From Poa pratensis (lineage: Eukaryota; Streptophyta; Magnoliopsida; Poales; Poaceae): a DNA stretch of 64,000 nt. Location: the NCBI GenBank assembly GCA_947311845.1, contig CAMZMU010000069.1:8735875-8799874 (forward strand), written 5' to 3'. Below are positions 40,871 through 52,799 of the stretch, in pieces. Positions within the stretch are counted from its first letter, which is position 1, and each line of letters opens with the position of its first letter. The position numbers and the translations under genes were made by a program. A model generated the notes under the pieces. The model was not told the origin of the DNA and ran no database searches. It was given only the letters and a program-made list of their open reading frames with translations.

Positions 40871-43240
40871 GGAATCGTGCGACTGCTCGCACGAGCGATC
40901 ATAAGCAATTACTAACTATATAAAAGCCGGCCACTTTCGCGGCCTCTCCGCGGCCGTGTACTGTGCTTAGCAACAGTATTTACTGTTCATTGCTACAGTG
41001 TTTAACAATCCTCTGATCCGCGCCGCCTGTAACATCCTGAAATTTGGCCTTTCAAAAACTCATTCTTGTGATTTGGAATTAAAATTCCCTCGGTTTGGCA
41101 ACCCTTTTAAAAATTCTCGACCATTTACGAAACCTTGTCCAAGTTTGGGATCTTATGTTTTGAATTCTCTCCCACTTGGTAAACATGTTGCTGGCTCATT
41201 TGACCCAAAAATGTTATTTCTATATTTTCCTTTATTTTAATTACCAAAATTCCTTTATTGTGACTTTACAAAGGAAGTACCCTAAATATCTTTCCAAAAA
41301 TTATGCAAAAATTAGGGGATGATCCCTAGGCAATATATAGCCTGAATATACAAAAATATTTGATACTTTGTTTACAAAATTAAGGAGTATTTCCCCACTT
41401 TAGTTTCTGCCTATTTTCTTCTTTATTTTCAAAGTGCAAAGCAAATGTTTTCTTCCTGGTGATCCAAGACCCTAGATACAACCACAATGGACACACACAC
41501 CTCAGGGAATTTTATGAACCCTTTTACATTTCATTTGCGTCACCAAAACAACATTTCCTCTTTTGGCCAGAAGTGTTTTTCTAAAAATTCCTATAGACCG
41601 ACTTTCGATTTTGGCAAAACAATATTCAGGAAAGTTGGAGCTTATCACATTTGGCGCACAAAGATCCAAACCTCACTCGATTTGGTTCAGGGGTTCGCGA
41701 GATATGGCTCAATGCCGGTGTCGGCATGCCCCTGGCGTGCTCACCACTGGCATGGACACGCCAGTGGCGCCACCAGGTGTTCGACGCCGCGCCACGGCCC
41801 CCCAGCCGCTCCCCGAGCCCTCCCTGGCCACCTCCACCTCCCCCATGCTCCTCCAGCCGCCCCACGACGCCGGCAAGCCCGACGCCGCAAGGCTCCACAC
41901 ACACGGCGACGCGCCGCGGCGCACTGTGGCCGCCAGGTGTCAACGCCACCGTGCCGTCCCCCCCTGCCTGCCCGTGCCCCCCTTGCTCTTCCCACCGCCT
42001 CCTCCACCTCAGTCCAGCACGCGTCGCTCCCCTCCTCCTCCCCACAAGCAGCGGAGCAGCTAGAGGACGCACCGCCAGAGCAGTGCCGCCACTGCCGAGC
42101 CACAGCGAAGCCACCACGCCCCCCCCCCCCCCGTGCCTGCTCCTTCCCCCTGCGAGCTCGTAAATGCCCCAGGACGCGCACAAAAGCCACCCGCAACGCG
42201 ACGCACCGCCCAGCACAGTCACGGCGAACAGCGCCGTCCACCACCGTGCTCCGATAATTGGCGATCTTCGATTCGCTATAAGTAGACCTCCCCGGCACCC
42301 CAGAGCACCACACCACCTCCACCTCGCACCCAAGCCCCCTCCCACGCAGTATCGAAGCCAGAGGAGCTCCCCTCCGCCGGATTCGAGCTCGCCTCCGCCG
42401 CACGGCCTCCGCTCAAATTCTTCCCCGTAGAAGCTCCTCCGTCCAATTCCTCCCATCCACATTCCCCTCAGACCATGGCGAACCTCCAGCCACCCTCGCC
42501 GGAGTAATTAGTGGCCGTAATCGACGTATCCGTCCTCGACAGATCGCCGGCGCCGCGGCGAGGAAGCTCTGGTGCTAACCCGACCTCTCCGGCATCCGTG
42601 AGTGCACGGACGGGCCGCAGAACACCTCCCTGAGCCGCGCTGCACCCTCTCCCTCGCCTCCCCTACCCCCTAGCCGCCGGAGAACGCCGCCGGTGAGTTC
42701 GCCGGACTTGCACAGTAGCCTTTTCTGTTTTCCCGCAGAATAACGCTTCAGCACAGTGTCACTAACTAGTGGGACCCACTGTCAGGATTTTAAACATTAT
42801 CCAAGGGTTTTTCTGTTTTCCATTTTTCTGTTTAAATAAATGGCAGAAACTTTAAAAATCCATATCTCTCTCAAAAATCATCAAAAAATATGAATCTTTT
42901 TTTGATGGATTTGTTTTTCAAATGTTTGTCTTATGACATAAAAAGAATTTCATTTGGAGTTCATTTGCTTGATCATTTATTCGATACCGTAGGAAGGGTT
43001 TTTAATGCAATTTCATTCTTTAAATAGATTCAAACTTCTCCAACGAAGTTGAAGTCGAACCCGAACCCTACCCCTCTGCTGAAGGCAAGCCATTAACCTA
43101 ATCTCAAGCTTGGTCGAACTTTAGAAAATTGCTTGCTTGCTTAAAATTGAATGTTGTTGCATATCATATGCCATGTTGCATTTTAATATTGCCGCACTTA
43201 TATATATATCTGTGGATCATCGCAACACTCTTTTATTTTG

Positions 43241-43648
43241 TCGAACGAGATGGCGCTTGCCAGCAGAATCGCTGCCATAGTCATCCGGTTGACGTTTCTT
43301 TTATTTTGTCGAACGAGATGGCGCTTGCCAGCGGAATCGCTGCCACAGTCATCCGGTTGATGTTTCTTTTATTTTGTCGAACGAGATGGCGCTTGCCAGC
43401 GGAATCGCTGCCATAGTCGTCCGGTTGACGTTTCTTTTATTTTGTCAAACGAGAAGGCGCTTGCCAGCGGAATTGCTGCCACAGTCATCCGGTTGACGTT
43501 TCGTTTATTTTGTCGAACGAGATGGCGCTTGCCAGCGGAATCGCTGCCACAGTCATCTGGCTGACGTTTCTTTTATTTTTGTCGAACGAGAAGGCGCTGG
43601 TCGGCGGGTTCGCCGCCGTAATCTACCGGTTGACGTTTTATTTTGCTA
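43241..43648. repeat. 68 bp minisatellite, six copies
   Basis: The unit starts tcgaacgagatggcgcttgc at 43241, 43309, 43377, 43445, 43513 and 43582 (spacings 68, 68, 68, 68, 69). The last copy is the most divergent. Contiguous units without spacers. Confidence 0.92.
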
Positions 43649-44283
43649 GGCTTGGACTTTGGTACATGCAGGTGGATATGCTTATTTACTGCTGATATTA
43701 TCATGTGGTTGCCATGTGTTACTTTGTTAATGTTGATGTCTGTAATCAAACAAAATGACTAAGAAGATAATCACCTCCCTCGACTAGATTGAGTCACATA
43801 GTGTCACTCATCAAACATAACCAGCACAACCATGCGTCGTCTGTGTGGGCGGACCATGGCCGGGTATTTTATCAGCCTCCTTTGATGCCACCTTTTTGGC
43901 AAGTCTAGTCGGTTACCATAGTTGGTCGGGGCTAGTCTTGCGAAGGTTCCGGAGCTAGGCGTCGCTCATGGGTTGGGGACGTGCCGGATTCACTTCTGCA
44001 TAAGGCATAGAATTATGTCGGTGGCTATACAGGGAGTGTCTTGGTAGAGTAAATGACTGTGGAGGTATGGGTTTGTACTGTCCGCCATGGTTGGTTCTAG
44101 TACTCCAGTATCGGCGGTACAAGCCTAGACCTCAGCGTGTGGATAAAAGTTGCAACCTCTCGAGAGTGTAAATCTGGATGTCTAGCCTTGTCCCTGGGTT
44201 ATGGGACGTTGTTTGGGTCAAGTCACGCTATGAGTCAGTCCTGTCGAATATGGAGAAATAATGAATGTGAAACCCAACCCTAA

Positions 44284-44386
44284 AGCCAGAGTTGGCATGG
44301 AAGTGATAGCCAGAGTTGGCTGGAATGACAGCCAGAGTTGGCTAGAGTAAAAGCCACAGTTGGCTAGAATACAGCCAGAGTTGGCT
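44284..44386. repeat. Short tandem array of gccagagttggct
   Basis: Five copies of gccagagttggct (one with cacag) spaced 21-25 bp inside the long LTR. Confidence 0.85.
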
Positions 44387-44980
44387 GGAGGCTTGAAAGC
44401 CTAGATGTTGTTGGATGAGAAACGTGATCTCATTCCAGCAACCACGAAACTTCCTTACAAAGGTAAGTAGGTAAGTTATGTCCAACCGTTTAGCTTGGAC
44501 TCGCACTTCTAAACCCGAACTTATGCCATGCTACCTTCTGAACTTATGCCATGCCATATAGGTAGACCTTGTTTGTTTTGGGCTAATGTCTTGCGAGTAC
44601 ATTCCATGTACTCACCTGGCTTTTCATGTGGCCAGACCCTGCTGCACCCGTCGCCGAGTACCCGCTGTACGAGAACTAGGAACCGTATTCCAGGCAGAAC
44701 CCTGTGGAATAAAGCCCGCTGTCGCCACGCTGCTATCTACGCTTCCGCTACGACTTCCGCTAGAGGCTTGATGTTAGAAAAATAATGTTCATACTGTTGT
44801 GTGCGCCTGTTGCGCTAGAGCTGGAGCCTCACCCCGTGTTGTAATATTGTATTTGTCCGAACTCGATGCCATATGAATACATTTGGTTATGCCTTTGTTT
44901 ATCAAGTTGTCATATATCCAGTGTTTCTGGGACTGGTATATGGGGTGGCTCGATCATCTGGATCGGGGTGCCACACCGCC

Positions 44981-45796
44981 CGCTGCTGATCGAACGGCCC
45001 GCAGCGCACGTCCATCATGTTTTTGCAGAAAAGCCCCTCCGAAAACCAGAAATCAAACCCGCAGTCCACTAAATCGCGAAGCTACGGACCGATTCGAAAA
45101 TTACGAAAAAACACGGACTAAATTGCAAAGACGGCACACATCTTCTCCCTCCTTCTTCTCCCGCGGCGCCGAAATCGCCGCCGACGCCGCCGCCCCGCCC
45201 CGCCGCTGCGCTGCTCCTCCTTCAAATCGATCCACACAGCGCGCTCCGCCGTCGCCGCCCCTACCTCCTCTCTGAGCGCCGCCCTCCGGGAAGCCTCGCC
45301 GTCGCCGGAATCGACGCCGCCATCCTCAGTGTCCTCCGCCGCGTTTGGACGCCGCCGGAGACGCGCCGACGACCTAAAGGTGGCGGCGCCACCACCCCCG
45401 GGAAGCCCGCGTCGAGCTGCGCCCGACGAGCCCACGCGCGCCTCGCCGCTCGCCGTCACTCGCCGCCGGCGTCGGCGTCGCCGCTGACAACAGCGTGACG
45501 ACGAGGCGGGGATGGGCTGGGCAGCGGGCCGCCTGCTGGGCCGGGCTGGCTTCTGCGAGCCTGGCTCGGCCTTCCCCCCCCCCTCCTGTTTTTTTTTTTA
45601 AAAACTTTTTCATTTTCCACAAACAGCTCCAAATAAATTCAAACAAATTTGTAAAAAATTGTAAATATCCAGACAGTTGTTCCAAATACTTCAGAACCTT
45701 TTCCTAAATATTTGAAAACTCGGAAATTTCAAATAGTATATAAGGTTTTTTTTCCCTGTTCTTTTTTTCCCTTCTTGTTTTTGGAAAAAACTTTTG
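44981..45796. other. Decayed DNA-transposon sequence, GC-rich then A/T-rich
   Basis: gttttttgcagaaaagcccc-type text and a GC-rich block (45130-45480) followed by a C/T run resemble ends of Mutator-like elements. With 41000-41022 it is the target of the LTR insertion. No transposase or reliable gene. Confidence 0.3.
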
Positions 45797-46565
45797 CAAC
45801 TTCTCAAACACAGCTCCAAATAAATTCAAACCAATTTATAACAATTATTAAATATGCAAACAGTTATTCCAAATACTTCAAAACCTTTTCCTAAATATTT
45901 GAAATCTCGAAAATTATAAATAGTATAAAAAGGCTCAGTTGACACCTTTACGTCATTCCAAAAAACATGGCTTCCATAATTTACTTTCGAACTCAAATAA
46001 AACCGAAAAAATAGTACCAGCGCTGTCATTCAATATGACAAACCCAATAAAATATTTCCTCGGTACAAAACATCTCATTTAAACAAAGTTTTCGTTTTGT
46101 CATCTGAATTTTGCTCTAATTATATAGAGTTGAGTTTAACAAAATTCTGTATCTATGGAATCCAAATGAATAAATGTGAGCAACTTCTCAAACACAGCTC
46201 CAAATAAATTCAAACCAATTTATAACAATTAGTAAATATGCAAACAGTTATTCCAAATACTTCAGAACCTTTTCCTAAATATTTGAAATCTCGGAAATTA
46301 TAAATAGTATACAAAGGCTCAGTTGACACCTTTATGTCATTTCAAAAAACATGGCTTCCATAATTTACTTTTGAACTCAAATAAAACCGAAAAAAATAGT
46401 ACCAGCGCTGTCATTCAATTTGACAAACCCAATAAAATATTTCCCCGGTACAAAACATCTCATTTAAACAAAGTTTTCGTTTTATCATCTGAATTTTGCT
46501 CTAATTATATAGAGTTGAGTTTAACAACATTCTGTATCTATGTAATCCAAATGAATAAATGTGAC
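45797..46565. repeat. Direct duplication of ~385 bp, with a partial third copy
   Basis: Copies at about 45797-46179 and 46180-46565 are nearly identical, both starting gcaacttctcaaacacagct and including atggcttccataatttactt and accagcgctgtcattcaa. A shorter divergent copy lies at about 45617-45730. No coding sense. Confidence 0.88.
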
Positions 46566-48047
46566 TTTGCACTCACTCTGGACTTAAATTTAAAATTAGT
46601 AATTTTTGAACATTTCAAATTGCTTTAAAATGGGAGATACTCTAAAATATATCAACGTGCTCAGAAAGAAATGCCGACTACTTACAGGAAAAAAAAGGTT
46701 GCAGCATTTGTAATTGGTGAAATTTTTAAGAGAAACAAATGCACTCCCCAGAATGTAGAGTTCAATTTAACAGATGCTCACACTACGTATTCCCTTTGAT
46801 TATGGACTTTAATTGAACAACTCAATTAAGGAAAATATTGGCAAGAAAATAAATAAATTAAATTTCTCTAAATATGAAATCATATGCAATTCCTCAAAAT
46901 ATATATTTAAATATTAAATTCAAGTGCGATTCCACAAATTACATCTTCACTTCACTAAATGCTCATATAATGCACATCTTCTGACCATAATCAAACATTC
47001 GAATTTGCCAAGTATTCGAAATTACCGTAGCATTTATGAAAGTTCCAAAATATTCACCATTTCGATATAACTCTAATACATTTTTTCTAATTACAATTAA
47101 GAATTCATGGCAACATACAAACATATTTAAATACTTCAATTTGCTGAATAATTGAATATTCTCTAAACTATATGAAAAATGTTCATAAAATTCAACGCTA
47201 ACTATATAGCAAAACACAAAAACATAGTTAAACAATTCAAAATAGTCAAAATTTGGATGCAACGTAGACGAACTTTCCCCATTTGTTAGCACAAATCCAA
47301 ACAAATATGCAGTACCACTAACTACATACTTAACTTAAATATTATTTGGGAAAAAAGGAGCACATTTCAACATTTCAAATTGCTAAAATATTTGACCTAC
47401 CCGAAAATATATCAACATGCTCAAAATTTTTTTTTGATACGTACTAATGCCAAAATAGAAACAAACTTAAACAATTCATATTACCTAATATTTGTATACA
47501 TTGTAAGTGCACTTCATCTAATTATAGATTAAAAAGTAATAAATGCTCACAAAATACATTTCCTCTGATTATACTACGCAACTATTCACTAAATGTTTGG
47601 TGAAAATAAAAAAGCATTTCCTCTAATTATGGATTGAATTTAACAAATTTCCTTACAACGTATTTCCTCAGGCTATGGAGTTAAATTAAATATTTCGATA
47701 TTTATGACAAATTACAAAAATACTTGACCACTCCAATTTATGGAATTAAATTAATTCAACGAATACTGTTTGTTTACAATAATGCACACTTTTACTACGA
47801 ATATGCAGATAAAACAAAAACGTTTTTTCCCATCTAAGTAATTTTGTTACTTAACCTTCTTACTTCTAAACCATTCGTTTAATACATTTTGAACATCTAC
47901 AATACTTTAAAAAAAGCATTGTTCACGAAATATTACAGCAACATATCGTCAATAAAGATTTAAAAACTAACAAAGTTCATAAAGCCGCCGCTCACGCTTC
48001 CCAATCCTAGAGCTCCGGCGACGACGGCCGAGCCAGAAGCCTCGACG
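46566..48047. other. AT-rich region without genes
   Basis: Very AT-rich with recurring caaatt/atttaaat motifs, probably older decayed copies of the preceding repeat. The last 60 bp turn GC-rich at the F-box first exon. Confidence 0.4.
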
Positions 48048-49919
48048 ATGCCGCCAGCGCCAGGAGTAGGAGGAGGAAGAGGAGTCCCGCATGGCTGCAC
48101 CCGCCGGCGACCGGCCCGCCCGCCGTCGCTCCCCGCCAAGCCTCTCGACTCGCCGGCGACCGGCCGCCACGAAAAGGACACTGCGCCCTGTCCCACGCCG
48201 TCGCTCCCCGCCAAGCCTCTCGTAACGTATCAGGTACGCCCCTTCTTCTGATCTTTGATTCATGGAAGGAAGAACCATATGGACGGATCCAGTGTTATTC
48301 AAGGGTCAAGTTTTTCATACTAGTGAAAGGTCCCAGACGCTGGTCATTTTCCTGCTACCATGGTAGCCCATTGGGCGGTGACTCGTAGTATCCTCAATTT
48401 CACAACATGTAATCTAGTATCTAATTGTTCATTCTCCGTTCAAATAATAAACTTGTTCATTTCCTGGCCCATTGAACGACTCAAACAGAATGTATGTGTA
48501 AACCATAGTATCCACGCCATAGGACAGATGCACACATCATATGATTGTGCTGTAATTTTTCTTTGTCGCCTCGTAATTTCCTTAACATTTTCTGTACCGT
48601 AGTTTTTTTATTTTTGCTACATTTGTAATTATACGTTTATGCTTATTATATTGGACCACTATTCTTCAGTATTTTGTACTGAATAGAATTTGAACACCCA
48701 AAGTTGGAATCCTCGATCAATCCCTGACGGGAACCTAACGAACCGTCTCTTCTGTTTGTAGAGGAGGAGGAAGAGGCAGAAGGAGCAGCGGCAGGAGGGG
48801 GCAAGCATCCCCGAGGGCCCCCTCATGAAGATCTTGTCTCTGCTGCCGTACAGGTCGCTATGCCGATTCAAGTGCGTGTCTAAAGAGTGGCTCGCCCTCT
48901 GCTCTGACCCGGGCATCCGCAAGAACTCGCTGCAGACACAGTCTGGGTTCTTTCACAACCGCAAATCTGACGGCAATCCCTGCTTTCATAATTTGAATGG
49001 TTGTGGCCCCCCTCAGGTCGACCCTGCTCTACCCTTCTTGCACGGCTACACGCGCTTCAGGGTTCAACATTGCAGCAACAGCCTTCTCCTCTGCAAATGC
49101 TGGAAACCTGGTCCCAAGGGAGACGAGATCGTTCTTGTTGTGTGCAATCCTGCAACTCACGAGTGGACCGAGCTGCCTCCCATGATGTTTCCCCATAGAG
49201 AGGAACATGAAGAGGAAGGGGACGAGGAAGATGATGATGAAGAAGAAGAAGATGAAGAAGAAGATGATGGTGATGATAGTTATCTTGAGTATTCCAAGTC
49301 AAATGATGCCTTCCTTGGCTTCGACCCAATGTTTTCGTCTTGCTTTGTGGTGCTTGTGCTGCTGACAGATTGTCTAGACGATGTGGCGATCTACTCGTCG
49401 GAAACTAGAGAATGGATCCGAAGGGGGTGGAGATATGGAACTAATCATGTGGTTACTGCAGATTGTGTCTTCCTCAATGGCTTTATGCATTTGGTGACCG
49501 AAGAAGAAAATATAGTCACAATGGACACAAAGGGGGAGGTTTGGGACACAATTCCTATTCCCGGAGACATGGATCCCAGCAATGGTCGTGCTTCAACTTC
49601 AGTAATCGGGCAGTCTCAGGGACTCTTGCATATTTGGTATATAGATCCCGAGGAGGAGTACCTACTCTCCGTGTGGGCGTTTGAGGATAATAGCTGGACC
49701 CCGAAGCTTAATGTTAACGTTATGGATCTGTTTGATACGATAGGTAGGTGTTGGTTCGAGGTGATTGCAATTCATCCAGAACGAAATTTGATCTTCATCA
49801 CCGACGGCGAGATGAGTACCATATCGTACAACATGGATAAACGTGAAGCGCATGATGTATGCACCTGTGGAGAATTCCTGGGCGGTCTACCTTATTTTCC
49901 CTTTTTGGCGAACTTGTAA
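48048..49919 (+). CDS. F-box protein with acidic insert (two-exon model)
   Basis: F-box proteins link SCF ubiquitin ligases to substrates through SKP1. Exon 1 48048-48233, exon 2 48762-49919; the intron (gtacgc...tttgtag) joins in frame, giving 447 residues. The F-box motif is about residues 77-115 (IPEGPLMKILSLLPYRSLCR, then FKCVSKEWLALCSDP). An ATG at 48825 in exon 2 would cut off the first F-box residues, so an upstream exon is needed. After the F-box come a typical cereal F-box-associated region (VVCNPATHEWTELP) and an unusual run of about 30 residues, nearly all Asp/Glu, at 49202-49280. Beta-propeller-like segments (IYSSETREWIRRGW) and a stop after FLANL follow. Exon 1 is low-complexity with an internal repeat and is the least certain part. 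Confidence 0.75.
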
Positions 49920-51002
49920 GATAATCTATGAAAGTCGCTGCAGCTTCATGTATTTGCATTCCAAATTGTGTTGTTCGGGTGCATGCCCTTTTGTGGTTTT
50001 GAACAATGTTGGTTAGTCGAGAAAATTTTGTAATGACAAATTCCAGTGAGTGATGCTTAGTTGTGTGAATGGACCTAGTGACCTAATTTATGTCTAGTAG
50101 TAGTAATTATTGTGGTCACTAGTTATCTGTTCATGTGGGGTAAATGTGTGCGTACTTGTTTATGTTTAAAATTGCTTACATTTCTGTTCTTCACTCCATT
50201 TAGTTCGTGCAAATATGTACTTATTTATGACTTATTATAATCCATAGATTTTGAATATTATGTCGCACTGTTTTTATGCATGTGTAAATCTTAAAATGGT
50301 TAGTTTCTTTTATGAAACCTGTATGGCTGCATGCCCTTCCATTGATGGTGTCAAAAATGGAGCTTTTTTAGATTAGAAAATGTTTAGCTTAACTGACATA
50401 GAAATAATTATCTCTGTATTTTGTTCAGCTGTGAAGAGAACAAAATGGTTAAATTTTCCTATTCGTCACTACATCTCATGCACCCGCGCGTTCTGAGTTT
50501 CTTCTTTTGATTTAGCTGTCCAAGAAACCATGACCCATATTACCTACTTGAATTCTGACTTAACTGCTAACTTTCAAGGTTATTATCTAATTAAATCTAT
50601 TTTTAGAAGCATCTTTAGATTTTGCTGTACATTATGTAGCTTACATAATGTTCTCGCCAGCTAACTACATTCTGAAGTCTGAAGTGTGTATTGGGTGCGT
50701 TTGACATCTTTCCATCTGTTAATTGCTATCCAAAGGTTCCGACTTCTGAGTGGCTCCTTTCTGAGACCAGCAAAGTTTAGTAGCAAAAGAAAACTAAGTC
50801 TAATTTGGGCATGGTTTCTAAATCATGCAAGGTCTTACTACAGTCTTGTTGCTAATTTGTTACTAGAAGCTCCTTTGAAAAAATTATAACCACATAAGAT
50901 AAGTTATGTTGGTCCTGTTTTTTTTCTTTTGCTAACTGTTTTGGCGGTAACGGGAAAAGTTGAAACAGTTCTATTCCAGAGAAATTCTAACTTTTCATGC
51001 TA
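49920..51002. other. F-box 3' flank, nothing recognised
   Basis: AT-rich sequence; no gene or element supported. Confidence 0.35.
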
Positions 51003-51007
51003 GTGTA

Positions 51008-51270
51008 TGTTAAGTATATAATATCACCACTTCCTATCAGATCGGTCTTTTGGGATAGTTGGTTGATAGGACTATTCTAACATGGTATCAGAGCCCTGAG
51101 GTCTCGGGTTCGAGTCTCACCCCCCGCATTTTCTCCAGCCATTTATCCACACGTGTGGAGGGCTGATTTCTTCTTTCTGTCGGGTGTGAGGGGGGTGTTA
51201 AGTATATAATATCACCACTTCCTATCAGATCGGTCTTTTGGGATAGTTGGTTGATAGGACTATTCTAACA
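51008..51270 (+). mobile_element. TRIM (terminal-repeat retrotransposon in miniature)
   Basis: 263 bp in total. Two identical 75 bp LTRs (51008-51082 and 51196-51270) begin tgttaag and end ctaaca. PBS tggtatcagagc (51083-51094) follows at once, and the polypurine stretch gtgaggggg precedes the 3' LTR. The flanking duplication is gtgta (51003-51007 and 51271-51275). There is no coding capacity; size and layout are close to the cereal SMART family. The 113 bp interior holds ggttcgagtctc, a pol III B-box-like sequence. Confidence 0.93.
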
Positions 51271-51275
51271 GTGTA

Positions 51276-52799
51276 GAGCATGGTGTATGAATACATTTCT
51301 GAAAGCGACGTTTACATTATGACAGATTTTGAAATTTCGTTGGAATCAGAAATAATTTTCACATAATTGATGAGTATAAAATAAGCGATGGCATCTCTGT
51401 TACTATTTTCTTGGTTGATGGTTTTGGTTGATCTTACTGTTAGACCAATAATATGGTATGAGATGGGTTCTTTTAGCGGCAGTTTCGGCTTGTGAGACGC
51501 AAACTCAAGTAAAGGGATTTGAGGAGGTAGATTTGCACAGAAAGGACATTGCGATGTTCAAAGCTTAGTGATTAGTAGGTTAGCAGTTTAGCATACCATG
51601 TCCTGACTATAATTGCGTATATGTATGTTTCAAACTTGCACACAGTACTAATGGCTAGATAATGCTCTCTTGCTTTGGATTGGTGACAAATATGCTACAT
51701 ATCAAATGGTGGCAATAGTTCTGTCAGTTTCGGTGTGGTTCCATTGAGTGGCAATGGGTCTTACAGTTATGGTGTAGTTCCATTGAGTTAACACACATAT
51801 TCCGTTGAGTTAAACATATTGTTAGTATATCTGTATTAATGTAAAGGCATATCTCAGATGTCAAGGATCAAACACTGATTTTTGCTGTCATATTTTGTAT
51901 TTGATGTTCGTTCAGTTCGGAGTTCAGACTCACTTTTGCTACTTTACCCATTTGCACATGAGCTGCAGGAATCATTGTTCAGTATGAGGCTGCCTGTAGA
52001 AGAGAGTAGAACATGAAGGCCAAGATCAAGTGCTTATATATTGAATTTTTTCTTATTTCAAGAAATCCTGAGCTACTTGTACTAAAGCTAGATCAGTGAT
52101 CATAGAGCTATTATATTTATTCTATATGAAATTAGGACATTTCGGTTTCAACTGTCACAAGTGTCGTATGCACTGCTAATAAGGCTGATATGCTGTCTTT
52201 GTGTCAATGCTTGTCTGCAGAAACAAGAAGCATAGAGGGAAAGGTAGCAAGATAAGAGAACTCCGGGATAATTCTGAATTTTCAAGGCCCTTAATACAGG
52301 TGCTTATTATTTTGATTTGCTCAAGGTGATCATGTATTTTATTCTAGAGTACCAGGAAGCTCCTAACATGTGCCTATTGTTTGGAATTAATTCTTGAACA
52401 TGATGCGATCATTAATATGTTTATATGAGCAATTGAATATCAGAGACTCCAAGTTCTGTCACAAACAGTTAGTTAGCATAATCAAATTGGTATCTTGCTA
52501 AAAGGACTTCTGAAGGCAGAGAACCAAAATAGCATCAAACCTCTAGGAGTGCTGCTCTCGATAAACATGGACTTGTGGAGTTACTTGGTCTACAATCATC
52601 AGGTTCTGCACATTTTCATTGACTGATCAGTGAGTTTTTTTTTTAAAATCTATTTGTGAACTCTTAGGTTTTTTAGTTATCTTCTAACTGATGACACAAG
52701 TGTGTCCTTGCTTGGGGTTATTATCTTTGAAGTAAGGGGGCTGTTAGCGGAAGCTAATCTGCAGTGAATCTCATCGTTGCCGTCTCGGACCCTTGAGCT
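51276..52799. other. Intergenic, exon-like stretch only
   Basis: AT-rich. 52222-52299 has acceptor (tctgcag) and donor (cag|gtgctt) signals around an open stretch (KKHRGKGSKIRELRDNSEF) that I cannot assign. Confidence 0.3.

Larger units (their letters stand above)
35614..40895. mobile_element. Probable Mutator-like TIR element with captured gene fragment
   Basis: The left margin cgcacgtgcgagcg...ctcgcacggtttc (35624-35666) resembles the complement of the right margin ggaatcgtgcgactgctcgcacgagcg (about 40870-40900). Just inside both ends ttcccttt-type blocks recur (left many times, right as aaagggaatggg). Possible 8-9 bp flanking duplication: tcataaagc at 35600 and tcataagc at 40900. It encloses the ORC6 fragment (36427-36910), the tandem array (38030-39240) and a GC-rich right part (40270-40870). 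No MuDR transposase is visible. The boundaries are the weak point. Confidence 0.45.
41028..44975. mobile_element. Solo LTR-like unit, 3,948 bp
   Basis: Starts TGTAACATCC and ends GGTGCCACA, the usual TG...CA with short inverted ends, and is flanked by the 5 bp duplication ccgcc (41023-41027 and 44976-44980). There is no PBS, polypurine tract or coding domain. A single very long LTR left by recombination is the simplest reading; several Triticeae gypsy families have LTRs of this size. It contains a promoter-like ctataagtag (42276-42285) with a C-rich start, a 68 bp minisatellite and a gccagagttggct array. ORFs at 41487-42430 are composition effects. Confidence 0.7.

Noticed and set aside
41487..42462. 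Long ORFs on both strands
   Set aside because: Inside the solo-LTR-like unit next to its promoter; Pro/Ala/Arg-rich low-complexity translations.
43241..43648. Possible CRISPR-like array
   Set aside because: Repeats are contiguous without unique spacers, in a plant LTR.
48825..49919. F-box gene starting at the ATG in exon 2
   Set aside because: That start removes the first residues of the F-box; an in-frame upstream exon with good splice signals exists.
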